Assembly: GCA_035942915.1 (NCBI GenBank)
Contig: DASZCR010000354.1
Coordinates: 1-27,093 of the forward strand
Length of the DNA: 27,093 nt
Reading direction: 5' to 3'
From: DASZCR01 sp035942915
GTDB taxonomy: Bacteria > Acidobacteriota > Blastocatellia > Pyrinomonadales > Pyrinomonadaceae
Each line of letters starts with the position of its first letter. The first letter of the stretch is position 1. The notes below the pieces were generated by a model, which was not told where the DNA came from, did no database searches, and worked only from the letters and a program-made list of their open reading frames with translations. Both the position numbers and the translations under genes were made by a program. Below are positions 8,153-15,749 of this stretch, piece after piece.

Positions 8153-9775
8153 ATGAGTGTCGAATTTCGCCAGCGGACGCCGAGCGAGTACGCGCAGATT
8201 TTGTGGCGGCGCAAGTGGCTGATTGTGCTGCCGACGGTTGCCATCGCTTTTGCCGTCGCCATCGTCGTCTGGAAGCTGCCCAACGTCTACGAGTCGAAGA
8301 CGCTTTTGACGGTGCGGCCGTCGAGCATCTCCAGCGATGTCGTGCCGCGTCTGGCGGAGGACGACCTGACGATTCGCATCAACAACATCCAGCAGGAAGT
8401 TTTCAGCCGTTCGTCGCTCCAACCGATTATCGAAAAGTACGGCCTCTACGCCGTCGAGCGACGACGCGGCGAGCCGATGGACGTGCTCGTCGAGCGAATG
8501 CGGACGCGCGACATCAGCGTTCGTCTCTCGACGAGCAGAGACGTGACCAACGGCTTTGAGATTCTGTTCCGGGGGCCAGACCCGCGTGTGACGATGAACG
8601 TCACGGCCGAGTTGGCCTCGAAGTACACGAAGGCGCAGGCCAAGGCCGCCAGCGAAGACGCGACACAGACGAAAGAGTTCTTCGAGAGCAAACTGCGTCA
8701 GGCCAAAGAGGAACTCGACTCGATTGACCAGCAGCGTCTTCACTTCATGATGCAGAACAAGGAGCACCTGCCTTCGTCGGCCAACGCGCTCATCGGCCAA
8801 CTCGCCGGACTGCGCGAAGAACAGAAGAGCATCAACACGTCGCTCGACCTGCTGCGCCAGCGTCGCGGCATGCTCGTCACCCAACAGGCCGACGCCGAGA
8901 AGCAACGCGCGCAGGAAATCGACCTCGTTCACTACGACCTCCAAGACCCGAAGACGACGCCCGCCTATGCCTCGCTCGTCTCACGCCGCGAGCAACTCAA
9001 GAGCGAGCGGGAAAAGCTGCTCACAGAGTACCGGCAGAAGCACCCGGACGTGCTCGCCAAGCAGGCCGAAATCGACAACGTCCAGCGCGAAATCAACGAG
9101 ATGATTGCCGACTGGAAGCAGCGCATCGAGGAGCGACGCAAGAAACTCGAAGCCATGAGTGACCCGCGTGTGCGCAACTTCCAGCGTGAGATACAGGACG
9201 CCGACGCGCAAATGGCCGCCTTGCAAAAGCGCAGCGCCGCCACCGACGCGCAAATCGCCGACATCAACCAGCGGCTCAGCGGCGTGCCGACGGCCGAAGT
9301 CGGCCTCGAAGCCCTCAACCGCGAATATCAATCGAAAAAGGCCGTCTACGACGACCTCCTCGCGCAGAACCAGAAGGCCGACATCATTTCGAGCGTGCAG
9401 GCCAACGCGCAGGGCGAATCAATCGCCGTCATCGACGCGGCGAGCATGCCGGAGAAGCCGGTCGCGCCGAACCGTCCCGTCTGGATGCTCTTCGGGCTCT
9501 TCTTCGGCCTCGGCTTCGGTCTCACCTGCGCCGCGCTCTTTGAAGTCCCGCGCCTGCTGACGATTCAGACGAGCGAGGACGCCGAGCACTACACGGGGCT
9601 GCCCGTGCTCGTCTCGCTCCCGAACTTGCTGACGCCGCGCGAGCAACGCCGTCTGCGCGCACGCCGCGCCGCGCTTGCTATCGCCGGAGTGCTCTTCACG
9701 CTGGCGAGCATCCCCGCGCTCGCCTTGCTGCTCAGGATGACGCGTCTCGTCGAGTTCCTTGCAATGAGAGGATGA
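8153..9775 (+). CDS. Wzz-type polysaccharide chain-length determinant (XrtA-system type)
   Basis: A 540-residue polysaccharide co-polymerase of the inner membrane. The Wzz domain starts at the N-terminus with membrane segment 1 (about 22-41). A long extracytoplasmic region follows with extended coiled-coil helices (about 175-400, rich in Lys, Glu, Gln). The second membrane segment lies near 440-465 after the Pro-rich APNRPVW, the typical end of this family. Then comes a cytoplasmic stretch containing SEDAEHYTGLPVLVSLPN, which resembles the linker before the kinase domain of fused Wzc proteins, and a third hydrophobic segment near the C-terminus. The partner kinase is separate, two genes downstream. 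The ATG at 8153 is preceded by GGGAGG with a 4-base gap, which is short. Function: setting polymer length. Confidence 0.88.
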   Translation: MSVEFRQRTPSEYAQILWRRKWLIVLPTVAIAFAVAIVVWKLPNVYESKTLLTVRPSSISSDVVPRLAEDDLTIRINNIQQEVFSRSSLQPIIEKYGLYAVERRRGEPMDVLVERMRTRDISVRLSTSRDVTNGFEILFRGPDPRVTMNVTAELASKYTKAQAKAASEDATQTKEFFESKLRQAKEELDSIDQQRLHFMMQNKEHLPSSANALIGQLAGLREEQKSINTSLDLLRQRRGMLVTQQADAEKQRAQEIDLVHYDLQDPKTTPAYASLVSRREQLKSEREKLLTEYRQKHPDVLAKQAEIDNVQREINEMIADWKQRIEERRKKLEAMSDPRVRNFQREIQDADAQMAALQKRSAATDAQIADINQRLSGVPTAEVGLEALNREYQSKKAVYDDLLAQNQKADIISSVQANAQGESIAVIDAASMPEKPVAPNRPVWMLFGLFFGLGFGLTCAALFEVPRLLTIQTSEDAEHYTGLPVLVSLPNLLTPREQRRLRARRAALAIAGVLFTLASIPALALLLRMTRLVEFLAMRG

Positions 9776-9817
9776 AGAACATTGATTCATCGGCTCAATG
9801 AGTCGGTGAGTTGATTC

Positions 9818-9829
9818 GGAGGGTTCGAG
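9818..9829 (+). promoter_or_regulatory. Ribosome-binding site setting a TTG start
   Basis: GGAGGG at 9818-9823 lies 6 bases before the TTG at 9830. No ATG or GTG alternative fits the conserved protein start, so this site decides the start of the ATPase gene. The same 14-base string GGAGGGTTCGAGTT recurs before the TTG-started sugar transferase gene at 12113. Confidence 0.75.
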
Positions 9830-10933
9830 TTGTACAAAGAGTTCTACGGTCTGAAAGAGTTGCCGTTCGCGCTGACGCCCGACCCGCGCTACATCTACTT
9901 CACGCCATCGCACACGGAGGCGATGGCGAACCTTCACTACGGCATCGAGAGCGGCAAGGGGCTTATCGTCGTGACGGGCGAAGTCGGCACGGGGAAGACG
10001 ACGGTGCTGCGCTGGATGATGCAGCGGCTCGACCGCACGGTGATGGTCGCCTACATCTTCAACCCGCGCATGACCGTGCAGGAGTTCTACCTTCATATCT
10101 CTTCGCCGAAGCTGCTCGACGTGCAGGAATGGCAGAACAAGTCAGACCTCGTGCTGCGTCTCGGCGAGGTGTTGGAGTCGCGCCATGCGAGAGGCTTGCG
10201 TACGGTGCTCATCGTTGACGAGGCGCACGGCCTCTCAACCTCCGTCCTCGAAGAGATTCGCCTGCTCTCAAACTTTGAATCGGACTCGGCCAAGCAGTTG
10301 CAAATCATCCTCACAGGCCAGCCCGAACTGCGCGACGTTTTGAACAATCCGGACTTGCGACAACTCAAGCAGCGCGTCGCCCTGCGGTGCGAGATTAAGG
10401 CGTTGCCGAACATCGAGGAGACGGAGCGTTACATCACCTCGCGCCTGCTCGTCGCCGGAGCCGAGCGCACGGACATCTTCTCGCCCGGCGCGGTCGATTA
10501 CATCTTCCGTTGCTCCGAAGGTATCCCGCGCCAGATTAACAACCTCTGCGACAACGCCCTGCTCGCCGGTTACGCGGCCGGTGCCGAAACCATCAGCCGC
10601 GCGATTATCGAAGAGGTGGCCGAGACTTTCGACATGCTTCCGGCCGCGCAACGCGGACGCCAACTCGGCGAAGTGCGCGAAGCGCCCGCACGCATCTTCA
10701 CGGCGACGGGACGCGCCGAGTTGTGGGCGGCGGGCGCGGGCGTCGGCCAGAGCACGAGCGGCGGCGATGAACAGCCGCAGGAAGAGCGCGGCAGCGTGGC
10801 CGCCGCCTCGCAGGTACACGAAGAACGAGAGATGGAGCAGCAGATTTCCAGAGAGGTCGAAGACGCCGCACGCAGCGGCAGCGACGACATCGGTCAGGCT
10901 TTCCGTCGCTGGGACCACACGGGAGAGAGATAA
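9830..10933 (+). CDS. ExeA-like AAA ATPase of the exosortase/EPS locus
   Basis: 367 residues. An AAA/P-loop ATPase of the ExeA/GspA type found in PEP-CTERM EPS loci (the XrtA-associated ATPase). The N-terminus MYKEFYGLKELPFALTPDP is the family's usual beginning. Walker A is GEVGTGKT (50-57), Walker B VLIVDEAH (126-133) and the sensor strand LTGQPEL (161-167); an arginine-rich lid and winged region follow to about 265. The last 100 residues are Ala/Glu/Gln-rich and probably disordered. It is presumed cytoplasmic and to supply energy or assembly control for the secretion complex; the exact task is not known. It starts at TTG and its TAA stop abuts the ATG of the kinase gene with no gap, so translation is probably coupled. 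Confidence 0.88.
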   Translation: MYKEFYGLKELPFALTPDPRYIYFTPSHTEAMANLHYGIESGKGLIVVTGEVGTGKTTVLRWMMQRLDRTVMVAYIFNPRMTVQEFYLHISSPKLLDVQEWQNKSDLVLRLGEVLESRHARGLRTVLIVDEAHGLSTSVLEEIRLLSNFESDSAKQLQIILTGQPELRDVLNNPDLRQLKQRVALRCEIKALPNIEETERYITSRLLVAGAERTDIFSPGAVDYIFRCSEGIPRQINNLCDNALLAGYAAGAETISRAIIEEVAETFDMLPAAQRGRQLGEVREAPARIFTATGRAELWAAGAGVGQSTSGGDEQPQEERGSVAAASQVHEEREMEQQISREVEDAARSGSDDIGQAFRRWDHTGER

Positions 10934-12088
10934 ATGGGCAGAGTCTACGAAGCTTTGAAGCGCGCGGCCGACACGGGCGGCGCAAACGGTAAGAGCCGCA
11001 AGGCGAACGAACACGAAGGCAACGGCGCATCGTCGAACGGCGCAACGCACACCGAACGCGAAACGTCTGTGGCCTCCGCGCACTCGGCCGCCACGCCTGC
11101 GCCGCCGTCGTCTGCTGCCGCTGCCTCGTCGCCCGTCGAGCAACTGCTGCACAGCTCAAACTACTTTCAAGCGCCGGGCGGACGGGAAACGCCCGCGCAC
11201 ACTTCAGCGCCCACTGAGCGCACGGGACAGCCCCTCGGATCGGCACTCTCCGACGGGCAGGCTTCGCGTGTTGCTGGGGCAACTTTGGGCGCTGCCGGTT
11301 CGGCGCGCACGCCGGAGTTCATCACCCTTGATGTCTCCGCCGCGCGCGTCGAACCACATCTCGTCGCCGTCACGCAGCCCGCTTCGCCGCACGCCGAGCG
11401 CTACCGTAGTTTGCGCACGCGCGTCCTTCATGCGGGCGAGCGCAAGAAGATGCAGGCCTTCGTTATCACGAGCGCGGGCATCATGGAGGGCAAGACGCTC
11501 ACCTCCATCAATCTCTGCTGGCTGCTCGCGCAGACCGACGGCGTGCGCGCGCTGCTCATCGACGGCGACTTGCGCCAACCCTGCGCCGCAGACTATCTCG
11601 GCCTCGACGCGCCGACCGGCCTCTCGGAAATCCTCGCCGGTGAAGCCACGCTCGACGAATCCATCATCCGGCTCGAACCGGCCGGACTCCATCTGCTGCC
11701 CGGCGGCTCGCCGCGCGACAACGTCGCCGAGTTGCTTTCGGGGCCGAAGTTCAGCGCCCTGCTCAAAGAGGTGCGGCGCATGTTCGACTACATCATCATT
11801 GATGCCCCGCCGCTCGGCATCTTCACCGACGCGACCGTTCTCATCAGCCGCGCCGACGGCGCGCTCATCGTCGCCCGCTCCGGCAAGACGCGCTATGCGG
11901 CGCTCGACCGCCTGCTCGAACCGCTGCCGCGCGAAAGGATACTCGGCGTCGTCCTCAACGGCGCGGACGAACGGCTCGACGAACAGAGCTACTACTACAA
12001 GCGTCGCTACGTGCGGCGCGAGACGGATGCGGGCGACGCCGGTCGGCGCGTCGTGCGTGAAGAGGTGACGGTCGAGGAAGACCGCTGA
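10934..12088 (+). CDS. CpsD/CapB-type tyrosine autokinase of EPS export
   Basis: 384 residues. The N-terminus MGRVYEALKRA is typical of exosortase-locus autokinases. Residues about 12-125 are low-complexity (Ser, Ala, Gly, Thr, Pro) and probably unstructured. The kinase domain follows: Walker A AGIMEGKT (181-188), Walker A' LLIDGD (207-212) and Walker B IIIDAPP (287-293). The C-terminus carries a tyrosine cluster (Tyr353, 354, 355, 359 in SYYYKRRY), the expected autophosphorylation region of bacterial tyrosine kinases. The P-loop has Ile-Met where most relatives have Pro-Gly. It is presumed to act with the Wzz-type protein at the inner membrane to regulate polymerisation. The ATG directly follows the upstream stop, with GGGAGAGAG (10921-10929) inside the upstream gene as Shine-Dalgarno. 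Confidence 0.88.
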   Translation: MGRVYEALKRAADTGGANGKSRKANEHEGNGASSNGATHTERETSVASAHSAATPAPPSSAAAASSPVEQLLHSSNYFQAPGGRETPAHTSAPTERTGQPLGSALSDGQASRVAGATLGAAGSARTPEFITLDVSAARVEPHLVAVTQPASPHAERYRSLRTRVLHAGERKKMQAFVITSAGIMEGKTLTSINLCWLLAQTDGVRALLIDGDLRQPCAADYLGLDAPTGLSEILAGEATLDESIIRLEPAGLHLLPGGSPRDNVAELLSGPKFSALLKEVRRMFDYIIIDAPPLGIFTDATVLISRADGALIVARSGKTRYAALDRLLEPLPRERILGVVLNGADERLDEQSYYYKRRYVRRETDAGDAGRRVVREEVTVEEDR

Positions 12089-12112
12089 TAAGAGCTTTCG
12101 ACTAAGAGACCG

Positions 12113-12125
12113 GGAGGGTTCGAGT
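12113..12125 (+). promoter_or_regulatory. Ribosome-binding site setting a TTG start
   Basis: GGAGGG at 12113-12118 lies 7 bases before the TTG at 12126. The string GGAGGGTTCGAGTT is identical to the one before the ATPase gene (9818). It decides the start of the sugar transferase gene, since no ATG occurs near its conserved beginning. Confidence 0.75.
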
Positions 12126-13514
12126 TTGGCCGCCAGACGCATCAACCTGCGCACAGTGCTGCTCATCATCGCCGAGGCGTTGCTGCTCTTCGGCGTGATG
12201 GTCGCGGCCGCGCACCTGCGTCTCGGCTCGACCGACGCCTTTCAGGAGTTGTACTACAAGTACGGCTTCTACAAAGCGGCGGTCGCCACAGCCTTCTGTC
12301 TCGCCGCCTTCTACCTCTACGACCTCTACGACTTCGTCGTCATGCACGACCGGCGCGAACTCGTCCTCCGGCTCGTGCAGGCGTTGGGACTGGCGTGGAT
12401 TGCGCTGGCCGTCACCTTCTACGCCGTGCCTTGGTTGATGTTGGGACGCGGCGTCTCGTTGATTGCGCTGCCGCTGGCGCTGTTTATGATGGTCGCGTGG
12501 CGCATCTCGATTCACTGGCTGCTCGGCCACCCGAACGTCGGAGAACGCATCCTTATCGTCGGCTCAGGCGAGACGGCTATCGAGGTGGCGCGCGAGGTCT
12601 TGGAGCGCAGGGACGCAGGCTATCGCATCGTCGGCTTTGTCGATAACCGGCCGGAGTTACTCGGTCAGAGTCTCGTTAACCCGCGCGTCATCGGGTTGAC
12701 TTCAGAGATGGCGGAAGTCGTCAGGCGCGAGAACGTCAACCGCATCGTGGTCGCGATGGGCGAGCGGCGCGGGCAGTTTCCCGTCAGCCAACTGCTCGAC
12801 CTCAGTCTGTCGGGCGAGGTCGCCATCGAGGAGTCGTCATCCTTTTACGAGCGGCTGACGGGGCGCGTCTCGCTCGACATGATGCGTCCTTCGTGGCTCA
12901 TCTTTTCGGGGCGCGGCCGACAGGCGCGTCTGAGCGGCGTGTTGCGGACGCTCCTGCACAGGGGCGTCGCGCTCATCGGCGCAATCGTCTCGCTGCCGGT
13001 CGCGCTCGTGACGGCCGCGCTCATCAAACTCGAATCGCCCGGCCCCGTGCTCTATCGACAGGAACGCGTCGGCAAGAACGGGCGGCCGTTCACGATTATG
13101 AAGTTTCGTTCGATGCGGACGGACGCCGAGAAGGACGGGCCAGTGTGGGCGCGCAAAGACGGCGATGCGCGCGTCACGCGCGTCGGGCGCGTGATACGCA
13201 AAATCCGCGTCGATGAGATTCCGCAGTTCTGGAACATTCTCAAGGGCGAGATGAATTTCGTCGGGCCGCGCCCGGAAAGGCCGCACTTCGTCCGCCAACT
13301 CGCAGAGGAGATTCCCTTCTACGAGCAGCGCCACCTGATACCGCCCGGCCTCACCGGTTGGGCGCAAATCAAATATCCTTACGGCGCGTCCATCGAAGAC
13401 GCGCGGCAAAAGCTACAGTACGACCTCTACTACATCAAGAATCAGAGCCTCGTGCTCGACGCCGTCATCCTGTTCGAGACCGTCAAGACGATTCTCTTCG
13501 GTCGCGGCACGTAA
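12126..13514 (+). CDS. Polyprenyl-phosphate sugar-1-phosphate transferase (EPS chain initiation)
   Basis: 462 residues, matching the PEP-CTERM-associated sugar transferase architecture. Four N-terminal membrane segments (roughly 10-30, 50-70, 84-104, 109-130) precede a Rossmann-like CoA-binding domain with RILIVGSGETA (141-151) and FVDNRPELLG (171-180). A further membrane helix (about 280-300) leads into the catalytic bacterial sugar transferase domain. Family motifs are KFRSMR (326-331), the acidic DEIPQ (363-367) that carries the catalytic Asp-Glu, GEMNFVGPRPERP (374-386) and PGLTGWAQI (407-415). It transfers a sugar phosphate, often glucose or galactose, from a UDP-sugar to undecaprenyl phosphate, the first step of EPS repeat-unit assembly. 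Start at TTG, supported by a strong Shine-Dalgarno. Confidence 0.92.
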   Translation: MAARRINLRTVLLIIAEALLLFGVMVAAAHLRLGSTDAFQELYYKYGFYKAAVATAFCLAAFYLYDLYDFVVMHDRRELVLRLVQALGLAWIALAVTFYAVPWLMLGRGVSLIALPLALFMMVAWRISIHWLLGHPNVGERILIVGSGETAIEVAREVLERRDAGYRIVGFVDNRPELLGQSLVNPRVIGLTSEMAEVVRRENVNRIVVAMGERRGQFPVSQLLDLSLSGEVAIEESSSFYERLTGRVSLDMMRPSWLIFSGRGRQARLSGVLRTLLHRGVALIGAIVSLPVALVTAALIKLESPGPVLYRQERVGKNGRPFTIMKFRSMRTDAEKDGPVWARKDGDARVTRVGRVIRKIRVDEIPQFWNILKGEMNFVGPRPERPHFVRQLAEEIPFYEQRHLIPPGLTGWAQIKYPYGASIEDARQKLQYDLYYIKNQSLVLDAVILFETVKTILFGRGT

Positions 13515-13561
13515 GCTCTCGGCCGCTGCGGTCGAGTCGGTCTGTTCGGAGGTTTGAAGTG

Positions 13562-14494
13562 ATGAAACGAAACATGAAACTGAGCGTCGCCATCCTCGTC
13601 GTCTTTATCGCGCTCGCGCCCGTCGCGGTCAACGCGCGTGTCGGGCAGGACGGCCCGATGGTCTCGCCGTCGAAGAAGCAGGAGACGAGCACGCCCGCGC
13701 CTGCCGCCGCCGCACAGGAAGGGAAGCCGAAGTCTGAGCGGGAGGATGAGGGCAAGGCTGCGCGCCCGTCTGCGAAGACGCCTTCGTCGAAGCAGGCAGG
13801 CGAGCGGCTTGAGCCGGACGATGCGAGCGTCGCCCCGTCCGACGTGCCGCAAGACATTCTGGCGAACAGGCGCGAGCAGCTTTCCGAAGAGCAGGCGGTC
13901 GTCCCCTACTACAACAACTTCATGACGACCTACCGCCTCGGCCCCGAAGATGTCATCTCGGTCGAGGTCTTCGGGCAGCCGCGCTACTCGAAACAGGGCA
14001 TCACTGTCCCGCCCAACGGCCGCATCTCCTACCCACTCATCAAAGGCGGCGTGATGGTCGTCGGCAAGACGACCGAGCAGGTCGCCGAAGAGATTACCGC
14101 CGCCCTCGACGAGTACATCATCGACCCGCAAGTGACCGTCACGCTCGACAAAGCGCAGTCGGCCATCTACGGCGTGATGGGCGACGTGGCGCAGCCGGGC
14201 ATCCGTCCGATGACGCGTCGTCTGAGCGTCTACGAGGCGCTGATGATGGCGGGCGGCGTCCTGCCGACCGGCGACAAGAAGAAGGTGGTCGTCGCGCGTC
14301 AGGGCGCGGACGGCATCATCCGCCCGACCGTGATTGACGTGGCGGCCATCGAAAAAGGCAAAGCTCCGAACTCTTACTATCTCAATCCCGGCGACCAGGT
14401 CTTCGTTCCCGGCAATCGCATGAAGAAGGTGCAGGCCGTGCTGAGCCTGCTGCCCGTCGTCAGCTTCTTCCGCATCTTCACGGGAGGATTCTGA
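13562..14494 (+). CDS. Wza-type polysaccharide export protein with SLBB domain
   Basis: 310 residues. A signal peptide (basic start, hydrophobic 7-23, likely cut after VNA at 25) is followed by a low-complexity Ala/Ser/Lys/Glu stretch to about 95. The polysaccharide export domain begins at YRLGPEDVISVEVFGQ (about 123-138) and continues to ITAALDEYIIDPQVTVTL. An SLBB domain follows (YGVMGDVAQPGI to DQVFVPG). The protein ends in a hydrophobic tail, VLSLLPVVSFFRIFTGGF. There is no lipobox, unlike E. coli Wza. It is expected to form the periplasm-outer membrane conduit for EPS. GGAGG at 13548-13552 supports the ATG at 13562; an in-frame GTG immediately before it (13559) is an equally spaced alternative. 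Confidence 0.9.
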   Translation: MKRNMKLSVAILVVFIALAPVAVNARVGQDGPMVSPSKKQETSTPAPAAAAQEGKPKSEREDEGKAARPSAKTPSSKQAGERLEPDDASVAPSDVPQDILANRREQLSEEQAVVPYYNNFMTTYRLGPEDVISVEVFGQPRYSKQGITVPPNGRISYPLIKGGVMVVGKTTEQVAEEITAALDEYIIDPQVTVTLDKAQSAIYGVMGDVAQPGIRPMTRRLSVYEALMMAGGVLPTGDKKKVVVARQGADGIIRPTVIDVAAIEKGKAPNSYYLNPGDQVFVPGNRMKKVQAVLSLLPVVSFFRIFTGGF

Positions 14495-14553
14495 AGCAGG
14501 CACAAGGCGCATGATAAACGCGCGAGGCGTTGGTTGCCCATGAGCAGCGAAGA

Positions 14554-15726
14554 ATGAGAGGCGCAGGTTTAAAGACAAGGGCGTGGAAGCGTGCGCGGCG
14601 GCGCGTTGTGTGGTCGCGCGCGTGCTCGCGCCCGGCGTCGCTGAGGGCGCTCGTCCTTTTGCCTGTCGCCTTCTGCCTTCTGCCTTTAGCCGCAGGCGCG
14701 GCCGGAGTCTGGACGCGACAGGCGACCGGAACGTTTGCGTGGTTGCACGCCGTTCACTTCGTCGATGAACAGCGCGGTTGGGCGGTCGGCGGCAAGGGCG
14801 CGCTGCTGGCGACCGAAGACGGCGGGCGCAACTGGCGCGCGCGTCGTCCTCCGACGGAGGACGCGCTCAGAGACGTTTACTTTTCCGACGAACGGACAGG
14901 TTGGCTCGTCTGCGAACGCAGCATCTATCAACTCAAGGAGGTGGACGAGCCGCGCTCTTATCTGCTGCGGACGACGGACGGCGGAGAGAACTGGCAGCGC
15001 GTCGAGCCTGCGGGGCAGGACGTTGATGCGCGGCTGACGGGGATGGTCTTCGCGGACGAGACGCGCGGCTTCGTCTTCGGCGAGTTGGGCGCGCTCTACG
15101 CGACGGCCGACGGCGGTCGCACGTGGGCGCGTCGCCGCGTGCCGACCAAGCGTCTCCTGCTCGATGCTGCCTTCGTCGGCTCGCGTCATGGATGGCTCGT
15201 CGGCGCGGGCGCGGCCTTGCTCTACACGACCGACGGCGGCGAGACGTGGCGCGAAGGGCGCATCGAAGCCAGCGAGACTTCGCCGACCGTGCAGACGCGC
15301 GAGGCGGAAGCAGAGCCGGTGCGTCTCAACGCCGTCTCGTTCGTGGATGAGCGGCAGGGTTGGGCTGTGGGCGCTCGCGGAGCCGTCCTCTCAAGCGTCG
15401 ATGGCGGTCGCACGTGGCGCACGCTCGCGCCGCCGACCGATGCAGACCTCTCGGATGTCAAATTCTTCGACCGCACGGAGGGCTGGCTGGCCGGTGCGGG
15501 CGGCCTCCTGATGCACACGATAGACGGCGGCCGCACGTGGCGCGGCGTCCAGACCGGCACGACGCACCCGCTCGAACGGCTCTCGTTTGCGGGACGCGCG
15601 CGCGGTTGGGCGGTCGGCTTCGGCGGAACCGTGATGGCTTACGCTCCGCAGACCCACACGGACAAGCCCCCGCGCATGAAGAACGGCGCGAACGCTACAG
15701 CAGCCGACGCGAGACCCCTTCGCTAA
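14554..15726 (+). CDS. Secreted YCF48/BNR-repeat beta-propeller protein
   Basis: About 390 residues. A very basic N-terminal region (around 29 residues with many Arg) is followed by a hydrophobic core and an AGA/AAG cleavage zone, so it is probably exported. The rest consists of about seven blades with the repeated pattern GWxVGxxGxLLxTxDGGxxW (for example GWAVGGKGALLATEDGGRNW and GWLVGAGAALLYTTDGGETW). This is the YCF48/photosystem II assembly-factor-like or BNR fold. The binding partner is unknown. Its place between the export protein and a TPR protein suggests an accessory envelope role in EPS secretion; this is inferred from position only. The start is uncertain: ATG 14554 is used, a TTG at 14530 lies in frame upstream, and a GTG nearer the hydrophobic core would give a shorter signal peptide. 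Confidence 0.8.
   Translation: MRGAGLKTRAWKRARRRVVWSRACSRPASLRALVLLPVAFCLLPLAAGAAGVWTRQATGTFAWLHAVHFVDEQRGWAVGGKGALLATEDGGRNWRARRPPTEDALRDVYFSDERTGWLVCERSIYQLKEVDEPRSYLLRTTDGGENWQRVEPAGQDVDARLTGMVFADETRGFVFGELGALYATADGGRTWARRRVPTKRLLLDAAFVGSRHGWLVGAGAALLYTTDGGETWREGRIEASETSPTVQTREAEAEPVRLNAVSFVDERQGWAVGARGAVLSSVDGGRTWRTLAPPTDADLSDVKFFDRTEGWLAGAGGLLMHTIDGGRTWRGVQTGTTHPLERLSFAGRARGWAVGFGGTVMAYAPQTHTDKPPRMKNGANATAADARPLR
14657..14691. repeat. Five tandem 7-base units inside a signal-peptide coding region
   Basis: Units are TTTTGCC, TGTCGCC, TTCTGCC, TTCTGCC and TTTAGCC, in perfect 7-base register. They encode the hydrophobic core of the signal peptide of the YCF48 protein. Unlike the other heptad elements in the window, no complementary arm is seen nearby. 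Confidence 0.7.
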
Positions 15727-15749
15727 CACCTCGCACGGAGACACAGAAG

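Noticed and set aside
13442..14578. 378-codon frame antisense to the Wza-type gene
   Set aside because: Arg/His/Asp-rich without domains, fully covered by a well-supported gene on the other strand.
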